Source: Roseiarcus sp963775575 (GTDB lineage: Bacteria > Pseudomonadota > Alphaproteobacteria > Rhizobiales > Beijerinckiaceae). From it: a stretch of 64,000 bases of DNA. The notes beneath the pieces are model-generated. The model searched no databases. It was not told the DNA's origin and worked only from the letters and a program-made list of their open reading frames with translations. The stretch covers positions 930,001 through 994,000 of the forward strand of contig CAVZJG010000002.1 in NCBI GenBank assembly GCA_963775575.1, given 5' to 3'. Position 1 is the first letter of the stretch. Each line of letters opens with the position of its first letter. The translations under genes and the position numbers were made by a program. Positions 27,206-36,325 of the stretch are shown in pieces.

Positions 27206-27823
27206 ATGACGAAGCGCGCAGAAGCCAAGTACAAGATCGATCGCCGCATGGGCGAGAACATCTGGGGTCGCCCCAAGAGCCCCGTCAACAAGCGCGAATA
27301 CGGCCCCGGCCAGCACGGCCAGCGCCGCAAGGGCAAGGCCACCGATTTCGGCACCCAGCTCAAGGCCAAGCAGAAGGTCAAGGGCTATTACGGCAACATT
27401 TCCGAGCGGCAGTTCCACAAATATTACGCCGAAGCGCTGCGCTTGCGGGGCAATTCGAGCGCCCATCTGATCGGCCTGCTCGAGCGCCGGCTCGATGCGC
27501 TGATCTACCGCGCCAAGTTCGTGCCCACCGTGTTCGCCGCGCGCCAGTTCGTCAACCACGGCCACGTGAAGGTCAACGGCCGGCGCGTCAACATCCCTTC
27601 CTATCAAGTCAAGGTCGGCGACCTCGTCGAGATCAAGGAATCCTCGCGCCAGTTGGCGATCGTGCTCGAGGCGGAGGCCCTCGCCGAGCGCGACGTTCCC
27701 GACTACATCGAGGTCGATCACGCCAAGGGCGCCGCCAAGCTGACGCGCATCCCCGGCCTGACGGAAGTGCCCTACCCCACCCACATGGAGCCGAGCCTGG
27801 TGATCGAATTCTATTCGCGCTGA
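27206..27823 (+). CDS. rpsD: 30S ribosomal protein S4
   Basis: 205 residues. The N terminus MTKRAEAKYKIDRRMGENIW and the S4 RNA-binding domain (RLDALIYRAKFVPTVFAARQ, FVNHGHVKVNGRRVNIPSYQ) are typical of alphaproteobacterial S4. It binds 16S rRNA early in 30S assembly. GAGGG lies upstream of the ATG. It is monocistronic here, as in many Hyphomicrobiales, with a terminator hairpin after it. Confidence 0.97.
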   Translation: MTKRAEAKYKIDRRMGENIWGRPKSPVNKREYGPGQHGQRRKGKATDFGTQLKAKQKVKGYYGNISERQFHKYYAEALRLRGNSSAHLIGLLERRLDALIYRAKFVPTVFAARQFVNHGHVKVNGRRVNIPSYQVKVGDLVEIKESSRQLAIVLEAEALAERDVPDYIEVDHAKGAAKLTRIPGLTEVPYPTHMEPSLVIEFYSR

Positions 27824-27854
27824 GCAAAGTTCGAGCCGGTTTGGGAAATTGCAG

Positions 27855-27880
27855 GAGCCGCCTCGTCGAGGCGGCTCTTG
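27855..27880 (+). terminator. rpsD terminator hairpin
   Basis: GAGCCGCC and GGCGGCTC form an eight-pair stem around a TCGTCGA loop, followed by TTGTGCTTT. It sits about 30 nt after the rpsD stop and fits a rho-independent terminator with a weak T-tract. Confidence 0.7.
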
Positions 27881-27918
27881 TGCTTTGCGGGCGCCGGCGT
27901 TCCGCTGTCGCGCGGAAA

Positions 27919-28204
27919 TCGTCATCGCGAGGAGCGAAGCGACGCGGCGATCCAGGGGCCGCCGCCGCAGCCCACCGATCCCCTGGGTCGCTTCGCTCGC
28001 GACGACGGCGGCGTTTCCGTCTCAACCCCGCCACGCTCCAGCTTCGCCGCTCCCCATGACGGCGTTGGTTCGACCTCGGGGCGGGATATTCCGGCGCTGA
28101 GAATCTGGCGCTTACCCCCTGCGCGTAAGGTGAATGGAATCGAGCCGTTGCGGACGCCGCGATTGCCGGTCGCCATGTCAGACTTCGGCCGGGAGCGGAC
28201 TGGC
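27919..28204. repeat. dispersed intergenic repeat, copy 1
   Basis: About 285 bp, roughly 85 percent identical by eye to 41944-42220 in the same orientation. It begins with ATCGTCATCGCGAGGAGCG, includes an internal hairpin pairing GGAGCGAAGCGAC with GTCGCTTCGCTC, and ends near GCGGACTGGC. No gene lies in it. It fills most of the stretch between rpsD and the dehydrogenase relic. Confidence 0.8.
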
Positions 28205-29098
28205 AGTTTCCCGGCGACGGGAAGCGAAAGCAGACGTTCGGTAGGCACGACTCAAACCGCGTACTTCGACGCTTTGCGGTCGCCCGGCGCCGAGAGCTCG
28301 ATGAAGGGCTGACCACCAGCTCGCGCCGCGCAGGCTCACGATTGCGCAAGAGCGCTCACACAGATGCAACTGTAGTACTAACGGTAGTCGTAGAAGCCGT
28401 GCCCCGTTTTGACGCCCAGACGTCCTTCGGCGACGTATTTGCGCAAAAGTTCGCGAGGGCCAGCGGGGAGATCCGGACGCGTCGCCGCGTAATGCTCTTC
28501 GATGTCGAGGGCGACGTCGAGTCCGACCTGATCCATCATTCGGAAAGGCCCAGCCGGCGATCCGAGCACCGCCTGCGCGATGCGGTCGACGTCTTGGGGC
28601 GTGGAAACGCCTTCAGCGACAACCGCGAGGCATTCGCGTTTCACCGCAGCCCAGACGCGATTGAAGATGAAGCCGACGCTTTCCTTCAACACGTGGAACG
28701 GGAGCAGCCCGAACGCGGGCAGGCGGCTCATGACACACTCGATGACGGCTTCGTCCGTCTTGCCGCAGGACATCACCTCGACCGCCCGTTGCGCTGGCGG
28801 CATGTAAAAGTGCGTGTTGACGACGCGCTCGGGACGCGAAACCCGGTCAATGAACTGGCTCGAAGGAAAGGACGACGAGTTGCTGGCCAAAATGGCGTCT
28901 TGCGGAGCGAGACGGTCAAGGTCAGCAAACACCGCCTTCTTCAGTTCGAGCCGTTCGGGAACCGCTTCCACAACCATCCAGACGCCCGCGACGGCTCCAG
29001 GAAGCGAGCCCGCGATGATCGTTTTGCCGGCGCTCGCTCCGGGCCGCGCCGCGACCACCGCCGGGAGCTGCGCTTCGACGAAGCGCCGGGCCGCCTGA

Positions 29099-30031
29099 GA
29101 GCCCGACTCGAAATTCAAGTGGCGTCGATTTTCGCGCTGGCGAGCCTTCGTATGAGGAGGAAAGCGAGAGCCAGTTGCAGCCAAGCGAGCGAGGATTCGA
29201 TGGTCGCCTCGAAATCCTTCGACAGGCGACGCGCGCGATTGATCCAACCCAGCGTCCGTTCGACGACCCACCTTTTCGGTAATACGATGAACCCTTTGAC
29301 CTGTTTGTCCGTGCGTTTGACGACCGTGATGGAAATGCGGCTCGCTTCGTAAGCGGCCCGTTGCGCCTCGTCTCCCTGATAACCGCCGTCGACGAAGGAC
29401 ATCGCCACCCACGGGCTCTTGCGATGCACCGCGCCGAGCAGCGGCGCGAGGGCGTCGCGGTCCTGAACGCTGGCGGGGCTGATCTGACATTCGATCGGCA
29501 GACCTGCCGTATCGACGGCGAGGTGTCGTTTGCGGCCTTTGGTTTTCTTGCCGGCGTCGAAGCCGCGCGGCCCTCCGGCTTCGGTCGTCTTGATCGACTG
29601 GCTGTCGACGACGACGGCCGTCGGCGCCGACTCGCGGCCCTGGGCCTCGCGCGCGGTCGCTACCAGCACGCCGACGATCTGCTCCCATAATCCGCTGTCC
29701 CGCCAAGCGTAGAACCGGTTCTGAACGGTCGTGAACGGCGGAAAATCCTTCGGCAACAGTCGCCACGGACATCCGACCCGGATCATGTAAAACAGCGCGT
29801 CGAGGATGATGCGAAAGTCCGTCGGCTTGCGTCCACGCCTCTTGGGCGGCGGAAGCAGCGGCCAAATCAGTTGGAACTCCGCATCCGACATATCGGTTGA
29901 ATAACGATCCCGAATGACGTCATACTTCACCCGATCGGCCTCGCTCCAAGGCATCGCGAATCTCCCCAAGTTGTTGCAAACCCAGGGAATCAACAGCCGC
30001 GAGGCCGGTCAACCAATTTCAGGTCGGGCTC
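29099..30031. mobile_element. IS5-family insertion sequence (IS427-type), 933 bp
   Basis: The terminal inverted repeats GAGCCCGACTCGAAATT and its partner at 30015-30031 differ at two of 17 positions. A 3-bp target duplication TGA flanks the element (29096-29098 and 30032-30034), as expected for the TNA target of this group. It carries one transposase gene and has disrupted a dehydrogenase gene. Confidence 0.9.
29115..29954 (-). CDS. IS5-family transposase
   Basis: 279 residues starting MPWSEADRVKYDVIRDRYST, chosen because GGGGAG lies seven bases upstream. The DUF4096-type N-terminal domain (DAEFQLIWPLLPPPKRRGRK) is followed by the DDE catalytic core: Asp in VVVDSQSIKTTEAGG, Asp in SFVDGGYQGD, Glu in WVVERTLGWINRARR. 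The gene is intact, so the element may still move. Confidence 0.93.
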   Translation of the reverse strand: MPWSEADRVKYDVIRDRYSTDMSDAEFQLIWPLLPPPKRRGRKPTDFRIILDALFYMIRVGCPWRLLPKDFPPFTTVQNRFYAWRDSGLWEQIVGVLVATAREAQGRESAPTAVVVDSQSIKTTEAGGPRGFDAGKKTKGRKRHLAVDTAGLPIECQISPASVQDRDALAPLLGAVHRKSPWVAMSFVDGGYQGDEAQRAAYEASRISITVVKRTDKQVKGFIVLPKRWVVERTLGWINRARRLSKDFEATIESSLAWLQLALAFLLIRRLASAKIDAT

Positions 30032-30243
30032 TGAGTCTGTTCGGCGTTCGCATCATAGAGGCGGACCTCTCCGCCGTTGCTGGCGAGCATCAGCGCTATC
30101 CGCTGACCAAGCGTGCCGCAGCCGATGACCGCGACGGGTCGCGATACGTCAGGCAGTGAATTCAGATTGCTCATGGCGACGTCCAGTTCCTCTGCTTCGG
30201 CCCCTCGTCCGCAACGGCTGCGCGAGGCTTGTATTTGGCTGTT

Positions 30244-30265
30244 GTTTAGGGTACTCACCCTAAAC
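30244..30265. promoter_or_regulatory. palindrome, likely operator of the TetR regulator
   Basis: GTTTAGGG and CCCTAAAC form perfect 8-bp arms around six bases (TACTCA). It ends immediately before the ATG of the TetR gene at 30266 and lies between it and the divergent dehydrogenase gene. Its position and symmetry fit an autoregulatory operator controlling both directions; this is inference. Confidence 0.6.
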
Positions 30266-30976
30266 ATGCAAGCGAAATATCCTGAACCGCCGTTGGAATT
30301 GTCGGGCACGCGCGAAAGAATCCTCAAAGCGTCGCTCGCGCTTCTCAACCAAAGATCGCTGGCGAAAGTGACGACCGCAGAGCTCGCCGCGGCCGCCGGC
30401 ATGGCCGAAGGCAATCTTCACTACCATTTCCGCCGCAAGGCCGATCTGCTCGCGGCCCTTTACGACGGCTTCGAATCCGACGCCCGACGGCTTGCCGAGC
30501 GCTCCCTGCAAGAGATCTCCGACGCGCCCGCGCTTGTCGACTATCAGCGCGATTGGTTTCGCCTGATGTGGCGCCACAGATGGTGCTATAAGGACGCCTC
30601 GTCTCTCTTCGCTATGGTCCCCGCCTTGCGACCCCGCCTGAAGGCGAACACGATCCGCTTGCGGCAGACGCTCCTCTCACGCCTCGCAGGAATGGTCCGA
30701 GACGGCCATCTGCGCGCGACGGATGATGAGGAGTTGCAGCGCCTGTTGACGAATGTCTGGATCATTTCTCTATTCTGGATCAACTACTTGAGCCTGCTGA
30801 TGGGCGCAGCCCTCGAGGAGGCGGATCTCGACTGGGGTTTTTCGCAGGTCCTCGCGTTGTGGGCGCCTCATCTGAACGCAGCAGGCAGAGAATACGCCGC
30901 GACGATCATCCGACAAACGAATCCCGACCCTCTGGCGGCCCAACGCGCACGGGGGCCGCGCGGAGCCAAAACCTGA
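30266..30976 (+). CDS. TetR-family regulator
   Basis: 236 residues. The N-terminal helix-turn-helix reads TRERILKASLALLNQRSLAK then VTTAELAAAAGMAEGNLHYH. The C-terminal ligand domain is diverged. The start at 30266 removes an upstream stretch that carries the palindromic operator. It is divergent from the IS-split dehydrogenase, which it probably regulates, perhaps in response to an acyl-CoA. Confidence 0.88.
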   Translation: MQAKYPEPPLELSGTRERILKASLALLNQRSLAKVTTAELAAAAGMAEGNLHYHFRRKADLLAALYDGFESDARRLAERSLQEISDAPALVDYQRDWFRLMWRHRWCYKDASSLFAMVPALRPRLKANTIRLRQTLLSRLAGMVRDGHLRATDDEELQRLLTNVWIISLFWINYLSLLMGAALEEADLDWGFSQVLALWAPHLNAAGREYAATIIRQTNPDPLAAQRARGPRGAKT

Positions 30977-31095
30977 GGCGACGCTGTCGTCACATCGCAA
31001 TCGCTGCGGCAAGCGCCATCCGAGGCTGCCGCTCAAGGTGCGGCCTCGACCCGTCGCCGATCCGACGGGGCTTCGAAGGTCGTCGCGCGCGGGTC

Positions 31096-31818
31096 TCACT
31101 CTTGATGTTCGCGAACGCCCAAGCCATTGAGCACGAATTCCGTGATCAACTCGGCGCTCTTGAACTGGCTGAGCCGGTTCGGACCCCACAGGACTTCGGA
31201 GATTCCCAGCGTTACGCCTTGCACCAGCGCCTGGAGAAGTATGCTAGACCCGAGGAAGTCTATCTCCGCCTCTGTCAGGTCGGATCTCAGGAATGAGATG
31301 CTGCGATGGATCTGATCCTTCCACGGCGTCAGCATTGTCTTATAAAGATCTATGACTTCGGCTCTGGGCGCCCGCAACTCCCGAATCCAAAGGTTTCGAT
31401 TGGCAATTTGGATCGGGTCCGTACTGTGGGAAAGCTGTGAAGTCAGAGAATAAATCAGGTGTATGGATTCCCTCAGGTGGCTTATGGCGTCAGCGCGGTT
31501 TCTCGGCGTCGAGGTCGGACTTGAGCTCATTAACTTGCCGAAGTCCGATCTCTGAAACAGGAAACGGTAGGTTTCCACGTACAACCGTTCCTTGCTTCCA
31601 AAATAGTGGCTGATAAGAGACAACGAACACCCGGCGCGCTCGGCGATCATCCGGATGCCCGCCCCATCATAGCCTCGTTCCGCAAAACACTGAAGCGCGG
31701 CTTCGAGCAGCAGCTGCCTGGTGTCTGTCGCGCTCGAGCTCGCCGATGACGTTGAACGCCGCATTTTCTTATTCGATTTCGCCTGTCTGGATTGAAATGT
31801 CGCGATATCTTGGGGCAT
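31096..31818 (-). CDS. TetR-family regulator (AcrR/CerR type)
   Basis: 240 residues from the ATG at 31818; a TTG four codons earlier is possible. The DNA-binding domain is TRQLLLEAALQCFAERGYDG then IRMIAERAGCSLSLISHYFG. The C-terminal domain (LGSSILLQALVQGVTLGISE, VLWGPNR) resembles the CerR group. It sits at the downstream end of the CoA-transferase/thiolase gene set on the same strand, so it may be the local regulator. Confidence 0.88.
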   Translation of the reverse strand: MPQDIATFQSRQAKSNKKMRRSTSSASSSATDTRQLLLEAALQCFAERGYDGAGIRMIAERAGCSLSLISHYFGSKERLYVETYRFLFQRSDFGKLMSSSPTSTPRNRADAISHLRESIHLIYSLTSQLSHSTDPIQIANRNLWIRELRAPRAEVIDLYKTMLTPWKDQIHRSISFLRSDLTEAEIDFLGSSILLQALVQGVTLGISEVLWGPNRLSQFKSAELITEFVLNGLGVREHQE

Positions 31819-31986
31819 CGACTCGCTCAAACGATCCTACCTGCAAGGACCTATCCGATGGGTAGGTTTTTGCAAAGACAGCCGCCTTGGGCGCTGACTC
31901 CCACGAACCGCGAAACCTCGGCGGGCGTCAGCGCGCTTATGTTCGCGCTCATGTTTGAAATCTCCTGGTTGGGCGCGAGCAAAAGG

Positions 31987-32932
31987 CTAAATTTCAGCCT
32001 TTGCGCGCAGCGCAAGAAGCCCGACCAGAACGTCATTCTCCTTCTCAGCAAGCTGCCCAACGGATCGATCGCCCGCCTCTTTCAGCACCGCGTCGACGAC
32101 GGTCTGCTTCAGCCTCTGCGGTGAAGCTGGGGACTCCGAGAATCTTCATCAAGCCGACGAGAGGGTCCATGAGGTGTTCCATGAAATGATGAATCCCGCG
32201 CGGCCCTCCGCCAACGTGCCACTGAAGGCTCGGCCCCATCACGCCCCAACGCAGCCCCGGGCCGTAGCACACCGCGATGTCGGCGTCGGCCGTGCTGACA
32301 ACTCCCTCTTCAATGAGATAGAGAACCTCTCTGTACATCGCCGCTTGCAGCCGGTTGGCGACATGCCCGGGGAGCGCCTTGAACAGGTGGATGGGCTTCT
32401 TCCCGATCGAGCCATAGAACTCCATGGCCCGGTCGATCGTCTGCGACGACGTCTTGGCTCCGCCGACCACTTCGACCAGCGGAATGATGTGGGGAGGATT
32501 GAACGGGTGCCCGATTACACAGCGCTCCGGACGCTTGCAACCTGACTGGATGACGTCCATCGTCAGGCCAGACGAACTGGAGGCGAGTATTGAATTGGGG
32601 GGGGCTATATCGTCCATCTCCGCGAACAGCTTCATTTTGAAGTCCGGACGCTCCGGTCCGTTTTCCTGGACGAAGTCGGCGCCGCTGACCGCTTGCTCTA
32701 GGTTCGGCGCGAAGGCCAGCCGATCACGCGAAGCGCCGCCCGAGATTCCGATCTTTATGAGCGTTTCCCAAGCTTCGTCGACATACTTCCGCAGGTCCTT
32801 CTCCGCATTCGGCGCCGGATCAGTCGCAACCACGTCGAACCCGCGAAACAAGTAGTAAGCGGCCCAACTGGCGCCGATTAGGCCGGCGCCAACGATTGCG
32901 ACACGCTGTACAGGTTTGGCCATGAACGCCAT
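31987..32932 (-). CDS. L-carnitine dehydrogenase-like 3-hydroxyacyl-CoA dehydrogenase, frameshifted
   Basis: The N-terminal Rossmann fold (VQRVAIVGAGLIGASWAAYY) and conserved ASSSSGLTMDVIQSGC and GHPFNPPHIIPLVEVVGG place it with the lambda-crystallin/carnitine dehydrogenase branch. At about 32117-32123 the frame shifts; the expected tail (QRLKQTVVDAVLKEAGDRSV, ending LLALRAKAEI) is readable in another frame to TAG 31987-31989. Reading without the shift ends at 32045 with an Arg-rich tail. A full-length protein would have about 315 residues. GGAG precedes the ATG. It is the last enzyme of the leftward catabolic operon. Confidence 0.82.
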
Positions 32933-33124
32933 TTCTGCTCTCCTCTTGCGGTTAAGACTGTGGATCGGCGCGGGGTCCGGATGCCGATCGGCGTCGTAAG
33001 CTTCTGACTATTCAAAACCCGCCAGCCAACAAAGGGCGAGGGCGTTGCAGTCCGCCACGCCATGACGGTGGCGCGTCCGCCCGACTCCCTTGCGACGCCT
33101 GCGGGATTGCAGGCGCCGAGCCGA

Positions 33125-34291
33125 TCAGACCGCGCCTTCAGCACGCTCTATGGCGCAGGCCATCGACATTCCGCCCTCGATGGGCATCGCGAGGAGGCCA
33201 AGCTTTCCGTGCGCATCCTCAAGATAGGACAGCGCGCGGCACATCATGATCGCGCCGGTCGCCCCCAGCGGGTCGCCGATGGCGATAGCGCCCCCGCGCG
33301 GGTTCACCTTCCTTTCGTCGGCGCCCAATTTGGCGATCAAGCTGACCGCCTGAGGCGCGTGGGCCTCTCCAATTTCGAACAGGTCAAAGTCCAGAACCGC
33401 AAACCCGAGGCGTTCGAGAAGCTTTTCCGCCGCTTTCACGCCCTCGGCGTCGGAAGAGAGGGCCTCCTCGCCCTCGACGGCGGATCCAAGAAACCGCGCG
33501 ATGGGCGTGACCCCGAGCGCCTTCGCCTTCTCGGCGGACATCAGGACTACGAACGCCGCGCCGTCTCCGTCCGGGGCGGAATTCCCTGCGGTGACGCTCG
33601 CGCCCTCCTCAAATAGCGGCTTCGCGGCCGCGAGCCCTTTCCGGTCGATGTCGCCGTGGACGTTCTCGTCGACGGAAAGCGCCCTGACCTCTCCGGTCTT
33701 GTCTGTATAGGTCACAGGAACGATCTCTTTGCTCATTTCCCCGCGACCCTGCGCTTTCGCCGCTTTCTTGTGGCTGTTGACCGCATAGGCGTCCAAGTCG
33801 CCGCGGGTGAGACCCGATTTCACGGCGAGGGCCTCCGCGCGTCGCGCCATCGAAAGCAGTTGGTCGGCTCGATCGGCGACGAAAGGATCGGCCGACGAAA
33901 CATCCACGTTGAGCGTGGACATGACGTCGATCCCTCCGGCGACGATCGCGTCGGCCTGGCCGGACATGATCGCGTTCGCCCCCAAGATGATGCTCTGCAA
34001 GCCCGAACCGGAGAAGCGGCTGATCGTTTCGGCCGGCACGCTGTCCGGGAGCCCGAGCCGTTGGCTCATGACGCGCGCGAAATTGAGCCCCTCGACGTCC
34101 TCAGGAAATGCGCATCCGACGATGACATCGTCGATCTGATCATGCGGCAGCTTGTCGACCTTTGCGAGGACGGCCTTGAGCACTTCGGCGCCGATCTTCG
34201 ATGGATGCTCGACCGCCAAGGCTCCCCGAACCGCCTTGCCAATCGGGGACCTTCCGTACGCAACTATGACGACTTCATTCAGCGTTCTCAT
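33125..34291 (-). CDS. thiolase-like protein lacking all catalytic residues
   Basis: 388 residues with full thiolase length and fold markers. The active sites are altered: the nucleophile motif NRFCSSG is SRFSGSG (Cys to Ser), the GHPLGATG His is replaced in GGAIAIGDPLGATGA (His to Asp), and the second Cys motif MCIGGGMG is MPIEGGMS (Cys to Pro). NEAFA is GEAHA. It is clearly a paralogue of the intact thiolase at 35108-36295, from which it is separated by the diverged CoA-transferase A-like gene. It cannot do normal Claisen chemistry; a scaffold, regulator or lyase-like role is possible. Confidence 0.88.
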   Translation of the reverse strand: MRTLNEVVIVAYGRSPIGKAVRGALAVEHPSKIGAEVLKAVLAKVDKLPHDQIDDVIVGCAFPEDVEGLNFARVMSQRLGLPDSVPAETISRFSGSGLQSIILGANAIMSGQADAIVAGGIDVMSTLNVDVSSADPFVADRADQLLSMARRAEALAVKSGLTRGDLDAYAVNSHKKAAKAQGRGEMSKEIVPVTYTDKTGEVRALSVDENVHGDIDRKGLAAAKPLFEEGASVTAGNSAPDGDGAAFVVLMSAEKAKALGVTPIARFLGSAVEGEEALSSDAEGVKAAEKLLERLGFAVLDFDLFEIGEAHAPQAVSLIAKLGADERKVNPRGGAIAIGDPLGATGAIMMCRALSYLEDAHGKLGLLAMPIEGGMSMACAIERAEGAV

Positions 34292-34352
34292 GGCGTTTCA
34301 TTGCCTCCGCAGCGATAGATTTTGTCTCTGAGCGCCACTTGGCCCGTCGCGT

Positions 34353-34973
34353 TCATACCTGGGCGACCGCCGTCACCAGAATGCCGGGTAGGGAAATATA
34401 CTCAGGATCAATCTGACCAACCGGCACAATTTCATCGGATACGACAACCGTAAACTTCGTTGCATAGGCGATGTATCCGATCATTCTCTGCGCCGCCGGT
34501 ATGTAGCAGTTGCCGTCCGTATCGGCTTTCTTGACCCGGATGACGCCGACGTCCCCGGTGATCCCGGTCTCCACGACGCAGAGCTTGCCGTCGATCATCT
34601 TCGTCGGGCGGTCCGCCGAAGCGCCTTCAGCGGCAATATAGAACGCCGGGATCCCCGCTCCGCCCGCGCGAATTCTCTCGAGAAGAATGTTCTGCGGGGA
34701 CGTTTCGCAAACGACCTCCGCCGCAAGCTTGCCGCGCGCGGCAGACGGCGTGATCAGCTTGCGAGCCCGATCGCGGATCAGCTTTTTCAAGCTCTCGGAC
34801 GTGTCGGCGGCCGAAGTTGCGTCAACCACGATAAGAGCCTTCGCCTCGAGGCCGCCGTCGAGACGGGCGAAGACCGCATCCGACTTTTCGTCGTCGGCGA
34901 AGCCGCCGATGATCAAAGTGTCGTTGTCTTTCAGCGGGACGTTCAACTCGCCCAAATCTTTCACCTTGCCCAT
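34353..34973 (-). CDS. diverged CoA-transferase subunit A-like protein
   Basis: 206 residues. It aligns end to end with the intact subunit A at 36987: both start MGKV, and IGGFADDEKSD replaces VGGFGPKGYPG in the CoA loop. ILLERIRAGGAGIPAFYIAA matches FAERLRAGGMGVEAFYTVVG, and GDVGVIRVKKADTDGNCYIP matches GDIALVRATSVDLEGNCFMR. The glycine-rich CoA-binding loop is altered and no second subunit B is present beside it. With the dead thiolase downstream it forms a pair of degenerate paralogues. Function unknown. Confidence 0.75.
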   Translation of the reverse strand: MGKVKDLGELNVPLKDNDTLIIGGFADDEKSDAVFARLDGGLEAKALIVVDATSAADTSESLKKLIRDRARKLITPSAARGKLAAEVVCETSPQNILLERIRAGGAGIPAFYIAAEGASADRPTKMIDGKLCVVETGITGDVGVIRVKKADTDGNCYIPAAQRMIGYIAYATKFTVVVSDEIVPVGQIDPEYISLPGILVTAVAQV

Positions 34974-35107
34974 CGAGGTATTCCTTCTTTGAGACCGACT
35001 TGCGCTTCGATCTGCCGGCTCATTCCAGCGCGCCCTTCAATCAGGACTTGCGGGAAGATTCAGACGGGACCGGCAAAATGGGCGCCGCTGACGAGGACTG
35101 TTCGACC

Positions 35108-36295
35108 TTATGCGGCCATCTCGAAAACACCGGCTGCGCCCATGCCGCCGCCGATGCACATGGAAACGAGCGCGAGCTTGCCGCCCGTGTCTTCAAGATA
35201 AGAGAGCGCCTTGCAAGTCAGGATCGCGCCGGTCGCGCCGAGCGGATGCCCAAGAGCGATCGCGCCGCCCCGCGGGTTGACGATGGTCTCGTCGAGCCCG
35301 AGCTTCTTGATGCAGGGGATGGCCTGAGCCGCGAAAGCCTCATTGAGTTCGACGACATCGAACTGCGAGGGCTTGATCGACAGCCTGCCCAACAGTTTGG
35401 GAACGGCGTACATCGGACCGAGGCCCATGACCGCCGGATTGCATCCGGCCGCCGCGAAACCTCGGAACTTCGCTATGGCGCGAATCCCGAGCTCCGTCGC
35501 CCTGCTTGCGGACATGAGAACGACGAAGGCGGCGCCGTCGTTCATCGGCGACGAATTGCCGGCCGTCACCGTGCCGCCTTCCTTGAAGACGGCCGCGAGA
35601 GTCTCCAGCGCTTCATAACTCGCGTCGTGTCGGATTCCGTCGTCATCCATAAGGACGCGGCTCTCGCCCTGGCGATCGGTGTAAGAAATAGGGATGATTT
35701 CCTTCTTGAATTTGCCGTTCTTCTGCGCCTTGGAGGCGCGCTGGTGGCTTCGCAGGGCGAACCTGTCCATCGCTTCGCGCGTGATCTCCATGCCCAGCAT
35801 TGCTTTGGCGTTTTCGACGACGATTTCCGCCGTCATTCCCATGGGAGCGTAGATGGCCGGCTTGTGCTTGAAGAGGTAGGTGTCCAGCGCGCTGAAGTCG
35901 AAGACGGTCATCGGGCACCACGACGAGCACTCGACGCCGCCGGCCACAATGATATCGGCCTGCCCGGCCGCGATCGCGTTGGCGCCATGGGCGATGGCCT
36001 GCAGCCCTGACGAGCAGAACCTGTTGATCGTTTGTCCGGGCGCCGCGTCGGGCAGTCCCGCCCGCTTAGCCATCGTTCGCCCAAGATTGTAGCCTTGGTA
36101 TTCCTCAGGGAAGGCGCAACCGACAATGACGTCGTCGATCATGTCCGGCGACAGCTTGTCGACCCTCTTGAGCACACCGTTGAGCACCTGGGCCCCGAGC
36201 TCAGTCGGCGCAACCGATGCAAGCGCGCCGCGAGCGGCCTTCGTAATCGGAGATCTTCCGTAGGCGACCACGACGACATCATTGATGGATTTCAT
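35108..36295 (-). CDS. acetyl-CoA C-acyltransferase (thiolase)
   Basis: 395 residues with all catalytic elements: nucleophilic Cys in NRFCSSGLQAI, VVELNEAFAAQA, the His in GGAIALGHPLGATGA, and the second Cys in SMCIGGGMGAAGVFE. It cleaves a 3-oxoacyl-CoA with CoA or condenses acetyl-CoA units. Upstream on the same strand are both subunits of a 3-oxoacid CoA-transferase, so a path from a free 3-oxo acid to its CoA ester and then acetyl-CoA is complete. Confidence 0.93.
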   Translation of the reverse strand: MKSINDVVVVAYGRSPITKAARGALASVAPTELGAQVLNGVLKRVDKLSPDMIDDVIVGCAFPEEYQGYNLGRTMAKRAGLPDAAPGQTINRFCSSGLQAIAHGANAIAAGQADIIVAGGVECSSWCPMTVFDFSALDTYLFKHKPAIYAPMGMTAEIVVENAKAMLGMEITREAMDRFALRSHQRASKAQKNGKFKKEIIPISYTDRQGESRVLMDDDGIRHDASYEALETLAAVFKEGGTVTAGNSSPMNDGAAFVVLMSASRATELGIRAIAKFRGFAAAGCNPAVMGLGPMYAVPKLLGRLSIKPSQFDVVELNEAFAAQAIPCIKKLGLDETIVNPRGGAIALGHPLGATGAILTCKALSYLEDTGGKLALVSMCIGGGMGAAGVFEMAA

Positions 36296-36325
36296 GATGA
36301 CAAGCTCCGAGATGGCCTGAAGCGA

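Larger units (their letters stand above)
28378..30174 (-). pseudogene. 3-hydroxyacyl-CoA dehydrogenase family gene split by an IS5-type element
   Basis: The N-terminal part (30174 to 30032, MSNLNSLPDVSRPVAVIGCG then TLGQRIALMLASNGGEVRLY) has the Rossmann motif GCGTLG. The C-terminal part (29098 to 28378, QAARRFVEAQLPAVVAARPG to KTGHGFYDYR) has the conserved NSSSFPSSQ, NTHFYMPP and the C-terminal dimerisation domain. Between them lies an insertion sequence. Taking it out with one TGA target copy joins the halves in frame to a 286-residue enzyme. The intact gene would oxidise a 3-hydroxyacyl-CoA or related hydroxy acid with NAD. It is divergent from a TetR regulator with a palindrome between them. 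Confidence 0.9.
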
